Below, one piece after another: positions 63,127 through 64,000 of a DNA stretch of 64,000 nt. The stretch is from assembly GCF_001984105.1 (NCBI RefSeq), contig NZ_MTQM01000008.1, positions 310,001-374,000 of the forward strand, read 5' to 3'. The position numbers were made by a program, and so were the translations under genes. Source of the DNA: Microbacterium sp. CSI-V. GTDB lineage: Bacteria; Actinomycetota; Actinomycetes; Actinomycetales; Microbacteriaceae. Numbering within the stretch: the stretch's first letter is position 1; each line of letters begins with the position of its first letter. The notes under the pieces are model-generated. The model was given only the letters and a program-made list of their open reading frames with translations. It was not told the DNA's origin and searched no databases.

Positions 63127-64000
63127 TCACGTTCGTACCATCTTCTGCCCCGGCACGGTGCTGTGCGACGTCCGGACGGCGGGTGTGAAGCGGACCGCGT
63201 TGACCGTGAGGTCGGCATCCACCTCGTCCTCGGTCCCGGAGTCGAGGATCGTGTTACCGGTGGACGCCGCGTCCACGCGCACCGCGACCACCGCGAGCGG
63301 CCGTGCCTCCGCGGTCGACAGCAATGCCTCGACCTGCGCCTCGAATGCGGAATCCTGTGAGCCCGGGTCGACGTCGGAGGCCACGACGTGATTGTCGGAC
63401 ACCCGGTTGCCGCGGCCCGCGGCCAGCCGGACGATCACGGGCGCCGCACCGTCCGGCCGGACCCGTGACGCGGCGACCACCTCGGAGAAGTGGTTGCCGA
63501 TGATCGAGTTGCCGTCGCCGTCGACGTTCACGAGGCCGAACGCGTCGTCGTAACGTCCCTCGACCCCGAGGAACGGTGTCCACGGCTCGTGGTCGCGCAG
63601 GAAGTGATTGGATGCCACGAGGTTCTCGGAACTGCCGGCCGCCAGGACCACCATGCCGGGGTAGAACGAGTGCAGGCGGTTGTTGGTGACGCTGGACCGT
63701 GTCACCGCGTGGAGCGAGACGCTGCTGGACCCGCGCGGAAAGACGTTGTTGGCGGTGATGAGCAGACCGCCGTGATTCTCGGCGTAGATGGAATGACCCG
63801 CGAACCCCGCGCCGATGAGGTTGTCGGTGATCTTCGACGCCTGCCCCCACCCGCGCAGCTCCACGCAGCTCCCGCACTCGGCGATGAAGTTGTCGTGGAT
63901 CGACAGCGCGTCGGCGTTGTAGATGGTGAGCGCGTTCTCGAGGTACACGAACCCCATCCCGTTCACGCGGAAGGAGTCATTGGCATCCCGGACGAAGATC
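63127..64000 (-). CDS. Inulin fructotransferase/DFA-forming-type beta-helix enzyme (GH91), C-terminal part
   Basis: The gene starts to the right of the window; 291 residues are visible. They form a right-handed parallel beta-helix with repeating N/V-rich turns (ALTIYNADALSIHDNFIAEC, GGLLITANNVFPRGSSS, SSVTNNRLHSFYPGM, GNSIIGNHFSEV). The stretch ENALTIYNADALSIHDNFIA and the order of turns match my knowledge of inulin fructotransferases and difructose-anhydride III hydrolases, both GH91. Which of the two it is cannot be told from this part. The neighbouring GH32 and LacI genes support fructan or difructose-anhydride use. Confidence 0.78.
   Translation of the reverse strand, partial: IFVRDANDSFRVNGMGFVYLENALTIYNADALSIHDNFIAECGSCVELRGWGQASKITDNLIGAGFAGHSIYAENHGGLLITANNVFPRGSSSVSLHAVTRSSVTNNRLHSFYPGMVVLAAGSSENLVASNHFLRDHEPWTPFLGVEGRYDDAFGLVNVDGDGNSIIGNHFSEVVAASRVRPDGAAPVIVRLAAGRGNRVSDNHVVASDVDPGSQDSAFEAQVEALLSTAEARPLAVVAVRVDAASTGNTILDSGTEDEVDADLTVNAVRFTPAVRTSHSTVPGQKMVRT

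Overview
The window looks like chromosome from a high-GC actinobacterium, most likely a Microbacterium-like member of the Microbacteriaceae. The support is strongly GC-rich codon use, many GTG starts, dense ATGA/GTGA stop-start overlaps, LacI-heavy sugar loci and an LAxTG-type surface anchor. Genus assignment is inference. I see no rRNA, tRNA, CRISPR array, integrase or insertion sequence. Most of the sequence is ordinary catabolic gene content organised in operons.

Layout. 1-1.3 kb: the end of a CitA/DcuS-type histidine kinase and its response regulator. 1.4-7.0 kb: a frameshifted secreted repeat protein, an alpha/beta hydrolase, a nucleotidyltransferase-like protein and an EamA exporter. 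7.0-13.7 kb: a divergent GntR/UTRA regulator facing a seven-domain phosphonate operon (PhnD, PhnC, a fused double PhnE, then FAD oxidoreductase, PhnX-like hydrolase and zinc dehydrogenase) with no C-P lyase. 13.9-38.7 kb: a purine-degradation supercluster. Its members are a purine-type deaminase, a fused xanthine dehydrogenase with FAD subunit, HpxO urate hydroxylase, UraH, UraD, allantoin racemase, allantoinase, allantoate amidohydrolase, PucG-type aminotransferase, a fused HpxZ/AtzE-type amidase, a formamidase-family enzyme, an NCS1 permease and an XRE-cupin regulator. Interspersed are PNPOx-like proteins, an SDR, an esterase, a GNAT enzyme, a PhzF-like protein and a MetV/MetF-type fusion. 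38.9-48.7 kb: apt, a GH13 alpha-glucosidase with LacI regulator, membrane proteins, a FAD reductase, an M20 amidohydrolase and a frameshifted serine hydrolase. 48.8-59.7 kb: a giant anchored glycosidase divergent from a GH36 alpha-galactosidase/ABC transporter/LacI operon, with three LacI-type operators between them. 59.8-64 kb: a zinc metallopeptidase and the end of a fructan operon (GH91 enzyme, LacI, GH32).

How it works together. The purine genes can take guanine or xanthine through urate, 5-hydroxyisourate, OHCU, allantoin and allantoate to ureidoglycine. PucG would then give glycine plus oxalurate, which the amidases could process. Four of the purine promoters (xdh, uraD, allB, permease) carry the same element, GYWACATCRSCGAAAC, oriented toward the gene. 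It overlaps a GTnAC-N6-GAAAC box like those bound by the nitrogen regulator GlnR, and two more plain boxes of that kind precede a PNPOx-like gene and an SDR in the same area. This points to a nitrogen-scavenging regulon with a shared cis-code.

Intergenic DNA carries at least two families of long palindromes: GTGTCCAAGACACGC...GCGTGTCTTGGACAC in ten copies, and CCTCGTCCCACTT...AAGTGGGACGAGG. A 149-bp pair of the first family is duplicated on both sides of one small membrane-protein gene. The heptamer GGATGCC/GGCATCC is conspicuously over-used throughout.
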